Shown here one piece after another: positions 25,613 through 37,017 of a DNA stretch of 64,000 nt. The notes beneath the pieces were generated by a model. The model was given only the letters and a program-made list of their open reading frames with translations. It did not search any database and was not told the DNA's origin. Position 1 is the first letter of the stretch. The number at the start of each line of letters is the position of its first letter. The stretch is from Hedera helix (Eukaryota > Streptophyta > Magnoliopsida > Apiales > Araliaceae). The DNA is taken from positions 6,836,731 to 6,900,730 of the forward strand of contig OX359285.1 of assembly GCA_947179155.2 (NCBI GenBank), in the 5' to 3' direction. Made by a program: the position numbers and the translations under genes.

Positions 25613-26535
25613 TTGAAGGTAATCCTTAACCCTTTTATTCAGCTTAAGTCTAATCCTTTACCTTTTCCTCCCAAGAATCTTAGAACTTCAAAGAAGGATG
25701 AGCAAGAGAAGGAGATTCTGGAGACCTTCAGGAAGGTGGAGGTGAATATTCCTCTATTAGACGCAATTAAGCAAGTTCCAAGGTATGTCAAATTTTTGAA
25801 AGAATTATGCACTAATAAAAGGAAATTAAAAGACGATGAAAAAATGTTTGTTGGAGAAAATGTATCAGCAGTCCTTCAAAGTAAAATGTCCCCTAAATGT
25901 AAGGATTTAGGTATGTTCACAATTCCCTGTAAGATATGTAATACCATATTTGAAAAAGCTATGTTAGATTTAGGAGCATCAATTAACGTTATGCTATTTT
26001 CTATTTATGCTTCTCTAAATCTAGGACCTTTAAAGAATACTGGTGTTATTATTCAATTGGCTGACCGTACTAATACTTACCCTAAAGGGGTGATTGAGGA
26101 TATATTAGTACAGGTCAATGAGCTTATATTTCCTGTAGATTTTTATATTGTGGATATGGAGGATGATACATCTCCAAATCCTGCTCATATACTGTTAGGG
26201 AGACAATTTTTAAAAACAGCGAGAACAATGATTGATGTGCGTAATGGGATCTTGACCATCAAATTTGACGGCAAAAAAATTTAGTTCAACATTTATGAGG
26301 CTATGAGGTACCCTAGTGATGTTAATTCTGGTTTTGCTGTTAATATCATTGATTCTTTGGTGTAGAAATCCTTCAACCAAATACATAAAGAAACTTTGGA
26401 GGTTGCTATCGCAGATAGTTTAGAGTTAGAACAAGAAGAAGAGATTGAACAAACTTCAGAATTAAAGGACACAATGCTACATTACATTCTTTACCGAATA
26501 TTTCAGATAAGTATGCAATTTTGTTTATTCAATTA
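25613..26535 (+). pseudogene. Athila aspartic protease region
   Basis: Open for 223 residues from 25613. It carries PRYVKFLKELCTNKRKL, then the active-site motif LDLGASINVM near residue 118 (DLGA replacing the usual DTG/DSG, as in related plant elements), then NELIFPVDFYIVDMED and HILLGRQFLKTARTMIDV. After a TAG at 26282 the frame goes on with more stops to 26535, where the younger element is inserted. The domain would process Gag-Pol. Confidence 0.85.
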
Positions 26536-26540
26536 CCTGT

Positions 26541-28598
26541 TGTAAGACCCCGAATTTTATGAAATACAAAATTTAATTTTTCTTCATATATATTTTTTTT
26601 GAAACAGTAAGTGGTTAAATTAACAAAATTGAAAGTTAAGGATGTTATGTGCAAATTTTATTTTGTCGGACAATATTCACTTTGTCGGGGAATATTCGTT
26701 TGGTCGGGGAATATTCGTGCCGTACGACGGCGCCGAAATAATAAATTATTGGTGGACCCCACAACGGAATATTTGTCGGATATAGAAAACGACATAAGTA
26801 ACCTTTTTAAATAAAAATAGTCAACGGAACTGTTAAAATACCAGTGATAAAAGAATAGTAGCATACGGTAGTTTATGGTATTTTCTGTAGCACACGGTAC
26901 TCTACAGTAACACACGGTATTGCATAGTGTCTCATATTATTGGTCTGATAATTGACACCGTAACTGTTACGCATCATTTCATCGATAATTGTCACTGCAT
27001 AATATTTTATATTATCAATTCAATAATTGTTGTTACACAGTATTTTGCATTATTGATTTAATAATTGTCATTACACTGTATTTTATATCATTGAGTCAAT
27101 AATTGTTGTTGCACTGTTTTTAAAATTATTGAACCTAATAATTGTCACAGTAACATATGCACAGTAATTCACATTATTGAATCAATAATTGTCATTACAC
27201 AGTAACGTATGCTTTATTTTACATTATTGTTATCTCTATTATGATGTTATTTAAACAGTTGTATTTCATTAATTTATTGACTTGATATCTAAGAGCTAAC
27301 TATACTGTATTTATAACAATTAGTCATAATAATTGAATTGATAAAGTTATTTGTTTATAATATAAAGTTAGGTGATTATTAGGTGATATGAAATGAATGG
27401 TGTAGATTAAAGTGTGAATTATTGTTGAATAATTGAATTGATTTGTTTATAATATAAAGTTAGGTGATTATTAGGTGATATGAAATGAATGGTGTAGATT
27501 AAAGTGTGAATTATTGTTGAATAATTAAATTGATTTGTTTATAATATAAAGTTAGGTGATTATTAGGTGATATGAAATGAATGGTGTAGATTAAAGATAA
27601 TATAATATTTGAAATGGATGGTGTAGATTAAAAGGTGATCTTTAAATGAATGGTTTAGATTAAATGAATGATAAGATTTTTGGCTATAAATAGAAGCCTT
27701 AACTTAAGGATTTTTCATAAACTTCCTTACTTGTTCTTTCTTTCTCTCTCTAAATACTTCTTGTGAAAGTTCTCTCTAAGTGTGCTTAAGTCATCTTGAG
27801 TATTTGTGAAGATCTATAAGTATACGTGTACTGTTCAAGTTAATCAACCTCATTTAAATCAATATCCAGTCACGTGTTACGGTAAGGGATACCATCTTTT
27901 TCATCTTCCATTATTCAAACATACTATGGTAAGGGATTATCATTATTTGATTCTCGATAATAATATTGTTTCTTCCTTACTCATAAGACGTGCATTTTAT
28001 TTCCATGTATTAAATTGTGGGAATAACCTTACGGAGCGGATTGCCGCCTGTTGGTGAATAACCTTTCGTATTCATTCATTATTAATCTCTGAGAATAACC
28101 TTACGGAGCGGATTGCCGCCTGTTTGGTGAATAACTCTTTGTACTCAAATTCTATTAAATTGTGGGAATAACCTTACGGAGCGGATTGCCGCCTGTTGGT
28201 GAATAACCCTTTGTATTAATTTCCTTCACCTTTTGTTAATCAAACTTGCTACGGTAAGGGATATTATTTTCTTTCATACTCCTAAATCGAAATTTATTAT
28301 GGAACTATTGCTTCTATAATTCCTGAAAATATTATATGTTCCATAATAGTTGAACTTCATTATTTCAACTGAACCTTCCTATTTACGTGAACCTTTCTAT
28401 TGAATTGTAACCGTTATTCTGAACTGTGGATCTTGAATTTCACTCCACATCATGTTGACAATTTGGACATTATTTGAATCTGTACAAAGTAAACTTTCGA
28501 TACTTATTGTTATCCTATTTCTTCTGTTCATCATTTACATCATTCTAATCATCCAAAAAATCAAGCTGTTGTGAATATCTGTGGCCGGGGGCGTCACA
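26541..28598 (+). repeat. 5' LTR of young Tekay element, with 892-bp deletion
   Basis: Starts TGTAAGACCCCGAATTTTAT and ends GGGGGCGTCACA. Relative to the 3' LTR it lacks the bases matching 34214-35105. The break lies at a GGGGGC that occurs at both borders in the intact LTR. It carries a 92-bp tandem repeat (about 27345-27600) and the 72-bp GC-core repeat (28018-28210). Confidence 0.95.
27684..27693 (+). promoter_or_regulatory. TATA box of 5' LTR promoter
   Basis: CTATAAATAG, followed by a pyrimidine-rich leader about 45 bp on, is a good plant TATA element. The 3' LTR has the identical box at 33305-33314, and the related family B LTR has it near 2091-2103 (minus). Confidence 0.75.
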
Positions 28599-28600
28599 GT

Positions 28601-28612
28601 TGGCATCAGAGC
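28601..28612 (+). other. Primer-binding site of young Tekay element
   Basis: TGGCATCAGAGC begins 2 nt after the LTR. It differs by one base from the usual Met-tRNA site TGGTATCAGAGC. Confidence 0.88.
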
Positions 28613-28800
28613 TTAGGGATATGGTCTTTAATGGCGATCTGGGGTAGAACTAGGAGGGGAGAGACGAATAGAATCAATCACTAGTGTGTCCTACCTAAAT
28701 TAGATTTATTTTTTATCTAATGAATCGATTTGAATGTAGGAACATGAATAGATGAGTCAGTTTATTTGAACTAACATTTATTTTGTGACCACAGTTAATT

Positions 28801-29421
28801 ATGGCATCTGGAAATCAGGAGGTTAATTATGAAATTACCGAAACAAATGTAGCTGCAAAACAAGAGGCGACGAATAATCTTCTTACAAACTCAGAGTTGA
28901 ATCATTTGCCTAAGGCAAAAATTATGCGTGTTCTATCCAGTAAGGATGAAGGTGAAAGCTCTGCTACAGTCGTTCCAGATCCATTCTTAGAAGCAATTAA
29001 AGGAAGTAACGAACTTGCGGAAATTATTGCCTTTAATTTACTCACTAATTGGGAGAGTGATATTACCTGGTTATGCTCTATAACAAAGGATCAGAATATA
29101 TGGACTTTTCATATTAGTCTTTGGGATTTATGGTGTTCCAGCTATGATTTTCAAGATTATTTAAAAATGATGTTTCTATACTTTTGGGCGTTACAATTTA
29201 GAGGAATTCAGGTTAAGTTAGTCACTATCGTGGAAACTGCAGTCTATCGAAAATACTATTTTAATGGAAATCATTGGTACCTTACTACTGATGAAGTTGA
29301 TGAACCCGAGAAACAGTTTGCTAGAAAATTATTCAGTGGTATTCCCATGGTTGAAATACGTGAAGATCCGAATGAAGTATTCGGGATTCGATTTGACGAT
29401 AACAGTCAAGAAACCGAATGA
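28801..29421 (+). CDS. Unidentified 206-residue ORF in the gag position
   Basis: It begins with ATG about 190 bp after the primer-binding site, exactly where gag should be, and is open to a TGA at 29419. I do not recognise the protein. It shows no retrotransposon gag motif and no CCHC zinc knuckle. It is rich in Trp and aromatic residues (WESDITWLC, IWTFHISLWDLWCSSYDF, FLYFWALQF, YYFNGNHWYL) and ends acidic (REDPNEVFGIRFDDNSQ), which suggests a folded globular domain. The N-terminal 55 residues look polar and unstructured. It overlaps the protease frame by about 158 bp in another frame. It could be a captured host sequence, a highly diverged capsid protein, or a chance frame. Confidence 0.5.
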   Translation: MASGNQEVNYEITETNVAAKQEATNNLLTNSELNHLPKAKIMRVLSSKDEGESSATVVPDPFLEAIKGSNELAEIIAFNLLTNWESDITWLCSITKDQNIWTFHISLWDLWCSSYDFQDYLKMMFLYFWALQFRGIQVKLVTIVETAVYRKYYFNGNHWYLTTDEVDEPEKQFARKLFSGIPMVEIREDPNEVFGIRFDDNSQETE

Positions 29422-30120
29422 GGTGATAACCGGTAAGCTATTCATAAATTCTCGTGAAGTCTATGCAATATTAGATACTGGCTCTATCCACTCTTTTATC
29501 CCACCTATATGTACTCAACGTTTAAATTTGACTATTGAAAACTTAAATCTTGTCTTATCAGTTGAAACCTCATTGGGAGAAATACCTATTACATTTACTA
29601 TCTATAAATCTTGCCTAGTTCAAATCAACAACCTCACATTACCTGTTGACCTTATTTCTTTGGAGATGCGTGAATTTGATGTGATTTTAGGAATTGATTG
29701 GTTGACTACCCATCATGCTAAAATTGATTGTTTTCATAAGATTATTAGTTTTCATATTCCTAATCAACCTGTCATGCAAATTCAAGCAACTAAACCATTG
29801 AAATCTATAACTGTTATTTCTAGCCATAAAGTCATTCGTTTATTGAAAAACGGATGTCAAGCCTTTTTAGCTCATGTCACTGATTTGAACAAAAATACAT
29901 CAAACTTGAATGATATTTCCATTGTTAATGAGTTTCCTGACGTTTTTCTTGAAGAACTTTCTGGCTTACCCCAAACCGTGAAATTGAATTCTGTATCGAT
30001 CTTGAACCCGACACTAAGCCCATTTTTAAAGTCCCATACCAAATGGCTCCCATAGAACACCAAGAGTTGAAAGTTTAATTACTAGATATCGGTATCATTC
30101 ATTCTAGTACAAAACTTATA
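29400..30120 (+). pseudogene. Tekay protease and RT start, ending at a deletion
   Basis: Protease motif ILDTGSIHSF at about 29468-29497 carries the catalytic Asp, followed by VILGIDWLTTHHAKIDC. The linker to RT (LLKNGCQAFLAHVTDLN, NEFPDVFLEELSGLPQTV) is present. The frame shifts near 30045 and the first RT residues (MAPIEHQELKV, LLDIGIIHSS) follow, with a stop between. Then the sequence jumps at about 30105-30125 to the RNase H side (SSEECEKSFQELK). About 250 residues of RT, including the catalytic YxDD region, are missing. Confidence 0.85.
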
Positions 30121-31035
30121 TCGAGCGAGGAATGCGAGAAGAGTTTTCAAGAACTCAAGAGGAGACTTGTTTCAGCTCCTGTTCTGACCATACCATCAGG
30201 ATCAGGAGAATTTGTTATCTACAGCGATGCTTCTGGCAAAGGTCTAGGCTGTGTCCTTATGCAACATGGAAAGGTTATAGCCTATGCCTCTCGACAACTC
30301 AAAGATTATGAGAAAAATTATCCTACTCATGATCTAGAGTTGGCAGCAGTCGTTTTCGCGTTGAAGATCTGGAGACACTACTTGTACGGAGAAAAAGTGG
30401 ATATCTATACGGATCATAAAAGTCTCAAGTATTTCTTCACCCAGAAGGAACTCAACATGCGACAACGACGTTGGCTTGAGCTGTTAAAGGATTATGACCA
30501 CACAATCCAGTATCACCCGGGAAAGGCGAACGTTGTAGCTGACGCTTTGAGCAGAAAATCTTATGCAAGTACAAGTGCACTGCTGACAACACAAAAGTGT
30601 ATTTTGTACGACTTGCAAAAGATGGAGATAGAGCTAAAGACACCAGGGACTCACTCGAAGATTGCTCACGTGCGAGTAGAACCAACTTTAATCGATAAAA
30701 TTAAAGCTGCTCAAGCTACCGATCCGGAACTGATAAACATGATAAAGAAAGTACAAGAAGGTGTCATTCCCGAAGCAAGAATCGACGAGAAAGGAATACT
30801 TCGAGTCAACTCTCGACTCTGTGTTCCTAACGATCCTGAATTAAAGCATAAAATCATGATGGAGGCACACAACACGCCGTTTGCAATCCACCCAGGAGGT
30901 ACCAAGATGTATCGAGATCTTCGACATACATTTTGGTGGAACAATATGAAAAGAGAAATTGCGGAGTTTATCTCAAGGTGCCTAACTTGTCAACGTGTCA
31001 AGGCAGAACATCAAGTTCCTAAAGGTCCATTATAA
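30121..31035 (+). pseudogene. Tekay RNase H and integrase zinc-finger region
   Basis: Open from the RT deletion scar to a TAA at 31033-31035. RNase H acidic residues sit in IYSDASGKGLG, THDLELAAV, YTDHKSLKYFF and VVADALSRKS. The integrase HHCC finger follows: AHNTPFAIHPGG and CLTCQRVKAEH. The stop falls between KGPL and SLEVPEWKWEH, in the middle of the conserved linker to the integrase core, and is probably a single-base nonsense change. The polyprotein would be cut off there. Confidence 0.88.
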
Positions 31036-32166
31036 TCACTTGAAGTTCCCGAATGGAAGTGGGAACACATCAATATGGACTTCGTGACGGGTCTTCCAAA
31101 AGTTTCTCAAGGCTTAGATGCAATTTGGGTGATCGTAGATAGATTGACCAAATCTGCTCATTTCTTGCCTATACGAGAAAACTTTTCACTTGAACGTCTT
31201 GCCGGTATGTACATAAATGAGATCGTGAGATTGCATGGCATGCCAGTTTCCATAGTTTCTGATCGAGATCCTAGATTCACTTCACGCTTTTGGATCAGTC
31301 TACAAAAAGCTATGGGCACTGAACTACGTTTTAGTTCTGCATACCATCCTCAAACGGACGGACAATCGGAAAGGACGATCCAGACCCTCGAAGATCTTTT
31401 GAGACTTTGTGTATTAGACTTCAAAGGAAGTTGGGATAAGTACTTGCCGTTGGTGGAATTTTCTTACAACAACAGTTACCAAGCAAGCATAGACATGGCT
31501 CCATTCGAGGCATTGTATGGAAGGAAGTGTCGCTCTCCAATATGTTGGAATGAGGTAGGAGAAGCAAAATTGTTGGGACCCGAGTTGGTACGCTTGACGA
31601 CCGAAAAGATCCAAATGATCCGACAACGAATACAGACCGCACAAGAACGACAAAAGAGTTATGCTGATCTTCATCGGAGAGACGAAAATTTCAACGTCGG
31701 AGATCATGTATTCTTACGTGTTTCTCCATGGAAAGGGGTTACGAGATTCGGAAAGAGAGGAAAGCTCAACCCTCGATTTATTGGCCCATTTGAAATCCTC
31801 GATCGAATAGGAACCGTAGCCTACAGACTAGCCCTACCACCAAGTATGTCTCGCATCCATAACGTTTTTCACATATCTATGTTACGTAAATATGTGAAGG
31901 ACCCAAACCACGTCATTGAGTTAGAACCAGACGTTATAGCAGAGGATTTAACATACGAGGAGGTACCTGTTAAGATCCTGGATATGAAGGAGCAGATCCT
32001 ACGCTCAAAGGTTATACCTCAAGTTAAGGTTTTATGGAGGAACCAAGATACTGAGGAAATGACCTGGGAGCTAGAATCTGAGATGAAATCTAAGTATCCT
32101 TACCTCTTCGATATGTCAGGTACGTCAATTTCGGGGACGAAATTTCATAAGGAGGGGAGGTTGTAA
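31036..32166 (+). pseudogene. Tekay integrase core and chromodomain-like C terminus
   Basis: After the TAA the same frame is open to the 3' LTR edge. It shows the D,D-35-E catalytic triad: the Asp in HINMDFVTGLP, the Asp in VSDRDPRFTSRFW and the Glu of GQSERTIQTLEDLL. It then shows NVGDHVFLRVSPWKGV and RIHNVFHISMLRKY. The end (KVIPQVKVLWRNQDTEEMTW, then ELESEMKSKYPYLF) is the chromodomain-like module that directs chromovirus integration. It is intact but has no start of its own except an internal ATG at 31075. It could be separately useful only if translated alone, which is unlikely. Confidence 0.9.
32147..32161 (+). other. Polypurine tract of young Tekay element
   Basis: The purine run AAGGAGGGGAGG ends 2 nt before the 3' LTR. 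Confidence 0.85.
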
Positions 32167-35111
32167 GACCCCGAATTTTATGAAATACAAAATTTAATTT
32201 TTCTTCATATATATTTTTTTTGAAACAGTAAGTGGTTAAATTAACAAAATTGAAAGTTAAGGATGTTATGTGCAAATTTTATTTTGTCGGACAATATTCG
32301 CTTTGTCGGGGAATATTCGTTTGGTCGGGGAATATTCGTGCCGTACGACGGCGCCGAAATAATAAATTATTGGTGGACCCCACAACGGAATATTTGTCGG
32401 ATATAGAAAACGACATAAGTAACCTTTTTAAATAAAAATAGTCAACGGAACTGTTAAAATACCAGTGATAAAAGAATAGTAGCATACGGTAGTTTATGGT
32501 ATTTTCTGTAGCACACGGTACTCTACAGTAACACACGGTATTGCATAGTGTCTCATATTATTGGTCTGATAATTGACACCGTAACTGTTACGCATCATTT
32601 CATCGATAATTGTCACTGCATAATATTTTATATTATCAATTCAATAATTGTTGTTACACAGTATTTTGCATTATTGATTTAATAATTGTCATTACACTGT
32701 ATTTTATATCATTGAGTCAATAATTGTTGTTGCACTGTTTTTAAAATTATTGAACCTAATAATTGTCACAGTAACATATGCACAGTAATTCACATTATTG
32801 AATCAATAATTGTCATTACACAGTAACGTATGCTTTATTTTACATTATTGTTATCTCTATTATGATGTTATTTAAACAGTTGTATTTCATTAATTTATTG
32901 ACTTGATATCTAAGAGCTAACTATACTGTATTTATAACAATTAGTCATAATAATTGAATTGATAAAGTTATTTGTTTATAATATAAAGTTAGGTGATTAT
33001 TAGGTGATATGAAATGAATGGTGTAGATTAAAGTGTGAATTATTGTTGAATAATTGAATTGATTTGTTTATAATATAAAGTTAGGTGATTATTAGGTGAT
33101 ATGAAATGAATGGTGTAGATTAAAGTGTGAATTATTGTTGAATAATTAAATTGATTTGTTTATAATATAAAGTTAGGTGATTATTAGGTGATATGAAATG
33201 AATGGTGTAGATTAAAGATAATATAATATTTGAAATGGATGGTATAGATTAAAAGGTGATCTTTAAATGAATGGTTTAGATTAAATGAATGATAAGATTT
33301 TTGGCTATAAATAGAAGCCTTAACTTAAGGATTTTTCATAAACTTCCTTACTTGTTCTTTCTTTCTCTCTCTAAATACTTCTTGTGAAAGTTCTCTCTAA
33401 GTGTGCTTAAGTCATCTTGAGTATTTGTGAAGATCTATAAGTATACGTGTACTGTTCAAGTTAATCAACCTCATTTAAATCAATATCCAGTCACGTGTTA
33501 CGGTAAGGGATACCATCTTTTTCATCTTCCATTATTCAAACATACTATGGTAAGGGATTATCATTATTTGATTCTCGATAATAATATTGTTTCTTCCTTA
33601 CTCATAAGACGTGCATTTTATTTCCATGTATTAAATTGTGGGAATAACCTTACGGAGCGGATTGCCGCCTGTTGGTGAATAACCTTTCGTATTCATTCAT
33701 TATTAATCTCTGAGAATAACCTTACGGAGCGGATTGCCGCCTGTTTGGTGAATAACTCTTTGTACTCAAATTCTATTAAATTGTGGGAATAACCTTACGG
33801 AGCGGATTGCCGCCTGTTGGTGAATAACCCTTTGTATTAATTTCCTTCACCTTTTGTTAATCAAACTTGCTACGGTAAGGGATATTATTTTCTTTCATAC
33901 TCCTAAATCGAAATTTATTATGGAACTATTGCTTCTATAATTCCTGAAAATATTATATGTTCCATAATAGTTGAACTTCATTATTTCAACTGAACCTTCC
34001 TATTTACGTGAACCTTTCTATTGAATTGTAACCGTTATTCTGAACTGTGGATCTTGAATTTCACTCCACATCATGTTGACAATTTGGACATTATTTGAAT
34101 CTGTACAAAGTAAACTTTCGATACTTATTGTTATCCTATTTCTTCTGTTCATCATTTACATCATTCTAATCATCCAAAAAATCAAGCTGTTGTGAATATC
34201 TGTGGCCGGGGGCACAGATGTGATATATTTGTTGAACAGATGATAGGTTAAAGGCGATATAATAGGTTAAAGGCGATACATCTGTTCGGTGTCTTTTATG
34301 GCACGTGGTGAATGTTCTCTTTGGCCCGTAGTGCAAAGATGAACTGTTGTTTGGTATGATTATGACCAAAGGCTGAATCTGGTATAATCATGACCGTTGG
34401 TGCTATATTGAATATCTTTGGCCCGTAGTGCAAAGATGAACTGTTGTTTGGTATGATTATGACCAAAGGCTGAATCTGGTATAATCATGACCGTTGGTAC
34501 TATATTGAATATCTTTGGCCCGTAGTACAAAGATGAACTGTTGATGTGCATGATTATGATCAGGAACTGTGAATTTGTATTATCTTGACTAATGATATTT
34601 CAGATGATAAAAGTTGATGATGTTTTTCCTAAAAAGAGAACCGAGTGGACATTATAGTCTGCATTATTCTTCTAATAGATTACTCATTCCGCTGCTATTA
34701 TTGATCTGAACGTTGTTTAAGAATTTAACTGCAGTTTTTGATATAAACCTTGTAGTCTATTGTATTCTATCAAGAACTCAACTGTTGAAGACTAATGATA
34801 ATTTATTCGTCATTATCTTAGTCATGATATTCTTTACTGGGCTATTTGAGCTCACCCTTTCTTTTGTTCCATTGTTTTTCAACAGGAGATGAAAACATAA
34901 CAGGGTCTAGCCGGGGAATGGAGTGAGGGTCCAAGGAATAGTTATCATAGTCTTCACGTTTTGTAAAATAGTGTGGCAATAATAGTGAAGACTTAGTTAT
35001 GTATTATTATACACTGTATTGTTGTACGTTGTGCCTTGTTGTAATAATTTTGTTGTAGTATTTTGACGACTCAAGTTTGGGCTGTGTGGGCCCAGATTTG
35101 GGGGCGTCACA
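32162..35111 (+). repeat. 3' LTR of young Tekay element (complete, 2,950 bp)
   Basis: Full-length LTR, TGTAAGACCCCG to GGGGCGTCACA. It has 92-bp repeats (about 32966-33221), 72-bp GC-core repeats (about 33639-33831) and a 97-bp repeat at 34321-34560. Its length equals the 5' LTR plus 892. Confidence 0.95.
34321..34560 (+). repeat. 97-bp tandem repeat in LTR
   Basis: TTGGCCCGTAGTGCAAAGAT recurs at 34321, 34418 and 34515, period 97, about 2.5 copies. Related diverged copies occur in the solo LTR at 570-830 on the minus strand. Confidence 0.9.
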
Positions 35112-35116
35112 CCTGT

Positions 35117-36296
35117 GACTCATTAAAAATTATTACCTTCCATTGTGCAGGCTCCCACTTTGGGATTAAAGTCATTGCTAACCCTCCTGAAGTATGCATA
35201 TTTAGGAAAGGAAGATACACTGCCAGTAATTATTGCCAATAATCTTACCAAAGTTCAAGAGGACAAACTACTTAAAGTTTTGAGGGACATCACAGTCTTT
35301 GGTTGAACAATTGCGGATATTAAAGGTATAAGTCCGGCTGTGTGCACGCATCGAATTCTTTTGGAAAAAGGAGCTAAGTCGACAAGAGAGGCTCAAAGGA
35401 GATTGAATCCACCCATGATGGAGGTGGTGAAGAAAGAGATTATTAAATTATTGGATGCAGGTATTATACCCTATTTTAGACACTCTACGGGTGAGTTCAG
35501 TACAAGTAGTTCCAAAGAAATCTGGTATAACTGTCATTCAGAATGAAAATAATGAGTTAGTGCCTACTCGTAAGCAAACAGGGTGGAGAGTATGTATTGA
35601 TTATCGAAAATTGAATGTTGTAACTAGAAAAGATCATTTTCCTCTCCCCTTTATTGATCAGACGTTAGAAAGACTAGCGGGTCATACTTATTATTTTTTT
35701 CTAGATGGTTTTTCAGGTTATAACCAAATTGTGATTGCACCGGAAGATCAAGAAAAAATCACTTTCATATACCCATTCGGTACATTTGCATACCGTAGGA
35801 TGTCTTTTGGACTCTGCAATGCACCCGGTACTTTTCAGAGATGCATGGTAATTATATTTTTTGATCTTATTGAGAACTGTATTAAGGTATTTATGGATGA
35901 TTTCACAATTCACGATGATACTTTAGAAGCATGCTTAGATAATTTGACACGTGTGTTAATTAGATAGATGCTTAGAAACTAATCTCGTTCTAAATTGGGA
36001 AAAATGTCATTTTATGGTATAGCAAGGTATAGTGCTTGGACATGTAGTTTCAGCTAGAGGATTAGAAGTAGATAAAGCTAAGATATAAATTATTACTACT
36101 TTGCCTTACCCCACAAGTGTGCGGGAGATTCGTTCTTTTCTTGGTCATGCAGGTTTCTATCGCAGATTTATCAAGGACTTCTTACAGATAGCGTTGCCAT
36201 TGTGTAAGTTGCTACAAAAAAGATATGGAATTTCACAGATTATGAGTCACGAACTTACCATCAGTATGAGTTTTAAGAACACGTACTTATCTTAAT
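35117..36296 (+). pseudogene. Athila reverse transcriptase remnant
   Basis: The Athila coding region resumes directly after the Tekay insertion. It contains ADIKGISPAVCTHRI, EAQRRLNPPMMEVVKKEIIK, WRVCIDYRKLNVVTRKDHFP, the thumb and palm motifs, and the catalytic FMDD at about 35892-35903, then SFLGHAGFYRRFIKDF. Stops lie at about 35305, 35490 and 36018, and frameshifts near 35480 and 35965. The sequence ends at about 36296 in the RT/RNase H connection, where the truncated minus-strand element begins. The RT would make cDNA; this copy is inactive. Confidence 0.88.
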
Positions 36297-37002
36297 ATTC
36301 TCTACATATCCAATATATAATGAGAAAAGAATCACCTTCTCACCATATATACATCGAATAGCGTGACATCAGGTTCAAATTGATTATCACTATAGGAAGC
36401 TAAGCGGTTGTCAAACCAAACGCAATCTCCTGCCTATACAAGAAATTGGTCAACTCGGCTACTAATCAATATAGAAAGTTAAGCGATTGTTAAACCAAGA
36501 ACAAATCCTCTGCCCATACAAAGAACTGTTAAACTCAACTACTATATTAATATAGGAAGTTAAGTGGTTCTAAAACCAAGCACAAATCCATACAAAGAAT
36601 CGCACAACTCAGCCACTAATATGAGTTCTCAATTAAAAACCCACAAACCTTCTAATTTTCTTAACTGAATACGAATTCTCTCCATTCATATTTTAGCACA
36701 TCTGTCTCATTACGAGTTCATTTCTCTAGATCATTTCATGGCCTTATTAGCATTTTCTTTATGCTTCTCAAAATCTTATCATAAGATATTTTCTATCACT
36801 TCTTCAAATTAGGTACAATATGACCTTTTTCATCTCTCTTATATCATCTTAAATCCATCTTTGGATAATCTTCTATATATGAATTTTTCAAATTCATCTT
36901 TTATTACTTAAACTCTTCCGGAGTTTATTCATTTATCATTTTACTTATCTTCTACTACGGTTATAGCCTAAGGTACTCTTACCTAAGGTTTATAACCTAT
37001 CA

Positions 37003-37014
37003 GCTCTGATACCA
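37003..37014 (-). other. Primer-binding site of truncated element (Met tRNA type)
   Basis: Plus strand GCTCTGATACCA, i.e. TGGTATCAGAGC on the minus strand, 3 nt from the LTR end at 37018. This shows that the LTR is the element's 5' LTR. Confidence 0.9.
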
Positions 37015-37017
37015 ACT

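Larger units (their letters stand above)
26541..35111 (+). mobile_element. Young Tekay-lineage Ty3 element lacking gag and reverse transcriptase
   Basis: Bounded by CCTGT at 26536-26540 and 35112-35116, inserted in the Athila protease/RT spacer. LTRs: 26541-28598 and 32162-35111. They differ at only two bases that I noticed over 2,058 bp, plus one 892 bp deletion. Order: primer-binding site, unknown ORF, protease, a scar where reverse transcriptase should be, RNase H, integrase with a chromodomain-like C terminus, and a polypurine tract (AAGGAGGGGAGG). The domain order and motifs (LLKNGCQAFLAHV, NEFPDVF, SMSRIHNVFHISMLRKY) fit Tekay/Del chromoviruses. It lacks a recognisable gag and nearly all of RT, so it must have been moved in trans. 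Confidence 0.93.

Noticed and set aside
26611..26814. Open frame of 67 residues, identical copy at 32232-32435, plus minus-strand partners
   Set aside because: Both lie at the same place in the two LTRs of one young element; identity reflects LTR identity, not coding constraint.
28018..28210. Regularly spaced repeats that look a little like a CRISPR array
   Set aside because: Three 72-bp tandem units in a plant retroelement LTR with similar, not unique, spacers; no cas genes.
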